Origin: Phytoseiulus persimilis
Taxonomy: Eukaryota > Arthropoda > Arachnida > Mesostigmata > Phytoseiidae
Assembly (NCBI GenBank): GCA_037576195.1
Contig: CM075102.1
Location: forward strand, 45,752,745-45,816,744
Direction of reading: 5' to 3'
Length of the DNA: 64,000 nucleotides
A program made the translations under genes and the position numbers. The first letter of the stretch is position 1, and every line of letters starts with the position of its first letter. Positions 61,101-64,000 of the stretch are shown here, in pieces. Below the pieces are notes generated by a model. It saw only the letters and a list, made by a program, of their open reading frames with translations. It made no database searches and was not told the DNA's origin.

Positions 61101-64000
61101 TATTCGGTCATCGAGAGGACTCCAATTGCTTCCGCTGATTATATCCCTTGATCGAGATCATCTATTCTTGTCGCCGTGGATCCTGTGCTCGACCTGCCAA
61201 TTTCACTGGAAGTCCGAGTCAGTCGAAGAGGCGCGCGGAACAATCGACTAGTTTAACTGGTTTCATCGACCATTACGGGGTCCGATGTTCCGAGGGAAGG
61301 CTGAGGAGTCATAAGCCGAGCAACGTTGGAATCTCTCGGAGGAGAAGATCCATGACTCCTGAATGATATTGCCACTCCTGGTTATCGGTCGTTGGTATTC
61401 ATTTTCTGATGGCTTGGTTTTGTAATGAGTGGGAATGCAGCTCCATTATGAGCGCGGAGAGGCTTTTCTCCAGAAGCTTCATGTGCGCCGTGTCGTCCGT
61501 CTGGATTCCTCTTCTTCGGAGGCAACAGAAAAACGCGGCGGTAATCGGTGTGCCTCAAGCTGGCTTCAAGTCCGTCGCAAGACACCGTAACGCGCTGCCA
61601 GCCGTGCTGTTATGTTGAGCAAAAGTTTCTCAAACGCGAGAGGACCCCTGAGGTCGACGAAGATCGCGCTGATTCACTTTTGCTGCCGCATTTTCCCGCT
61701 CTACCTCCGTTTTTCGAGCTCGCGCTCCTGTGACACGGAGCCTTCCGCCGGCTCGCCAAGCGAACGAGCGAGCAAGCAGACGACCAAGCAGCCAACGGTC
61801 GGGTTTTGCTAGAACAGGATTAATCGACCACTCCGTGATCCACAGAATAAATAAACCGGCCACCGAAGGGATGGCACACCATGAATTCATCCAGAGAGGT
61901 ACTGAACCGCGGTGTCGCAGAAAATTGTCGATTGATTGCGGCTCATGATTCAGTTGATTGGGTCGCTCTCAGTCAGCTATCAAGCTGACTCAGAGTTAGA
62001 TCGACAGTTGGTCGACCAAAACCCGCAAACAGTTGCGGCGAAAAGTCTCGACGAAAGGATTGAATCGGGCGGCCACCCATATCTAGAAATCGGAACTACG
62101 TTTTGAATAGGAAAGCTCCAGGCATATGAATGTTTAGCCGTGCCGCTCACGGTGAAATACGGGTGGCAGCAGCAATCATTAAGCGAGAAACTATAGCGGT
62201 CCTCCGGGATAGGTCGTTTGACACTCGCCTTCAAGAACAGTCGCCGAAACGGAGCCTATGGCACATCCGTTTAAGGGCATGCGTTCAGTTACGAGCTAGT
62301 TCGGAGTGGCTTCCCGTAATTCAAACGGACGCGCGTCTGGTCGAGCTGACTTGCACGGCCGTTAAAGTTTTCTGCCCGAGACTGTCACCCGGTACAGGAG
62401 CTGAATATTTCGACGAACGTATATTGCTCATGGCTCCTGATTCCTATTCATCAGTTTGATGAAGACCTATTGAGAAATGAATTGTCCGCACCTCGGGGAG
62501 CTCTCAAAGGATAAGTCCTCGACTTTTCCGCTGGATTCCTAAAGATTCGATGACAGCGAACGAGAAATTAAGCGCGTTTCGATGGGTTCGGCTCTTCAGT
62601 CTACTGTTCGAGGCGTGTCATGTTCGCACATCCGGACGTGACCTTTGCGGGTTCCGGTGCACCTTTCCCCGGCTATGACGTGGCATCTACGACCTCGTTC
62701 TACGCACTTGTTGTTATTGTGTCCCTTGACATCATATTGCCCAGTGGCTTCTCTCGGAATGCTGAGCGAAGGCCGTTCCCGCTATAGAGGCTTCCCAAGT
62801 CTCGTCGTGGAGTCCGTGTCGGATTGGCTAGGATACCGGAAGGCCGATCCCAGGTTGTTACTCGGCGTGGGTGACGAAATTGGCGGGCTTGCGACTGTCG
62901 CATTCTACGAGAGTGAAAAATCGGTTCAGATGGTCGGCCGATTACATTTCAGATCCGAATTTCTGCAGCATATCGGACGGCTCCGAAGGTTCGCCTCGTT
63001 CTGATCCTACCGGCAGTATTCCAAACCAATGAACACCCTCCGCGGGACATCACGTAGTATGTTGAGGGCAGGAGTTGAGAATTTTCATCTGTGGAATGCC
63101 CTCGTATAGATAAGAAGCGACTCACTCCCATCAGTCGGACTCCCGTTCGCTCCCTTGCTCCGCCGTTTAGCCGTTTGGTCATATGCGATGGTGATACGCA
63201 TTCTACTTCGTCTGCCTGCTCCGTTTGGGTGGTGTCGTTGATCTCCGGCCATTGTAGTGGTGAAGTGGCGTTGAGCCGTTCTTCCAGTATTTCGGTTCCA
63301 GAGGAGACACCAGGCGCGTGGGCAGGCCGATCGGGCAGCGCCGCATATGACGATGACGGGTAGTTCGACTGAATGCCACACTACGAAAAGCTAGTTAAAA
63401 CTCGTAATCGTTCAAGAAATGGCAGATGGCTCAACCAGTGATTGAAAGGAGAGGATATTCGAGCTCGGAATGGAACTATTCGTGGACTGAAAATGAATTC
63501 AATGCATCTTCAGGAAGAATCGAGGGCGCAAGGGACGCTTTTGTCGTTGCCTCGGTGTGAGAAGGCGAAAAAGCGACCGCTCCTGGAGCTTCAATCTTGG
63601 GATCCAGGGTTGTTTTTCTGTGAACGCCAAATATATCGCTATATCCCGGGAATCCAATGGACCAGTCAATTAGATTCCGGGAACCTCGAGCATTGCTAAG
63701 GGCTCTTGTACTTTAACCTGTCAACTCATCGAAGCTGGGTTCCGCTCTCAGGCTCATGATGCATCTCCGGGTACTCCATTAGGATGACCCGCGCCGCGTG
63801 ATTCACGATGGTCGTCTTCCCTGACTGCTTGGAGGCAGTCCTCGTCCATTTAAATGGGAAGAGAAATACGGTGGAGCCTGACGAATCTACTGATTCCAAC
63901 TTGAGATACGATCATGTGACGATATAGCAGTGTGACGATGATCGAGCGCAGCCTCTTGAATCTCTCGAATCGTTGGAGCCCCGAATTCGATGCTTCGGGA
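58160..64000 (+). other. zip: Zipper intron 2 (at least 5.8 kb)
   Basis: From the GTGAGT donor to the window end. I searched by eye for the next conserved block (TYSGLFCVVxNPYK) and did not find it, so the following exon lies outside. Inside are GC-rich GGTC/GGCT runs near 60710-60840 and a 202-codon antisense open frame at 60168-60776 of unknown status. Confidence 0.7.

Noticed and set aside
63730-63860. P-loop-like SKQSGKTTIV on the minus strand
   Set aside because: The first glycine of the Walker A motif is missing, the frame is about 40 codons long and no other ATPase motif is in reach.
1-64000. CRISPR arrays, operons or other prokaryotic systems
   Set aside because: There are no regularly spaced conserved repeats with unique spacers. 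All recognised genes have animal homologues, and all but DNAJC22, HMGB and the frameshifted METTL22 contain introns in their coding sequence.

Overview
The window is eukaryotic nuclear DNA. Multi-exon animal genes with GT-AG introns are separated by long gene-poor stretches. The proteins (ZFYVE26/spastizin, DNAJC22/Wurst, a two-box HMGB, an SDR16C retinol-dehydrogenase-like enzyme, the zinc-finger factor Glass, METTL22, Rab40 and non-muscle myosin II heavy chain/Zipper) look most like arthropod orthologues, especially Glass, Rab40 and Zipper. Base composition near 50% GC, ZFYVE26 introns of mostly 85-130 nt, and a tRNA-derived SINE would suit a chelicerate such as a mite. That species guess is inference and the sequence does not prove it.

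Layout. Positions 1-7220 (minus) carry most of ZFYVE26, in about 20 exons, cut at the left edge inside its FYVE finger. DNAJC22 is a single exon at 9051-10121 (plus). From 10.2 to 25.8 kb I see no convincing gene, only repeats: a 17-bp and a 45-bp tandem array, GC-rich four-base-periodic tracts, two long GC-rich copies in opposite orientation, and two copies of one SINE (one with a 13-bp target-site duplication, one 5'-truncated and 5'-inverted). HMGB follows at 27270-27833 (plus) with a probable 5'UTR intron and CCAAT promoter upstream. After a 6-kb gap comes the six-exon SDR16C gene (35351-40151, plus). Then three minus-strand genes lie close together: glass (41347-42311), a frameshifted METTL22 (about 43590-44348) and Rab40 (48188-50178). 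Coding exons 1 and 2 of zipper start at 55485 and end at 58159 (plus); the rest of that gene lies beyond the window.

The genes form no operon or pathway. They are ordinary neighbours: endolysosomal and endocytic trafficking (ZFYVE26, DNAJC22), chromatin (HMGB), retinoid-type metabolism (SDR16C), neuronal or photoreceptor transcription (Glass), protein methylation (METTL22), Cullin-5 ubiquitin targeting (Rab40) and actomyosin contractility (Zipper). The most unusual observations are a DUF547-like domain inside the ZFYVE26 protein, the METTL22 frameshifts, the roughly 100-residue N-terminal extension of Rab40, and the structural detail of the two SINE copies.
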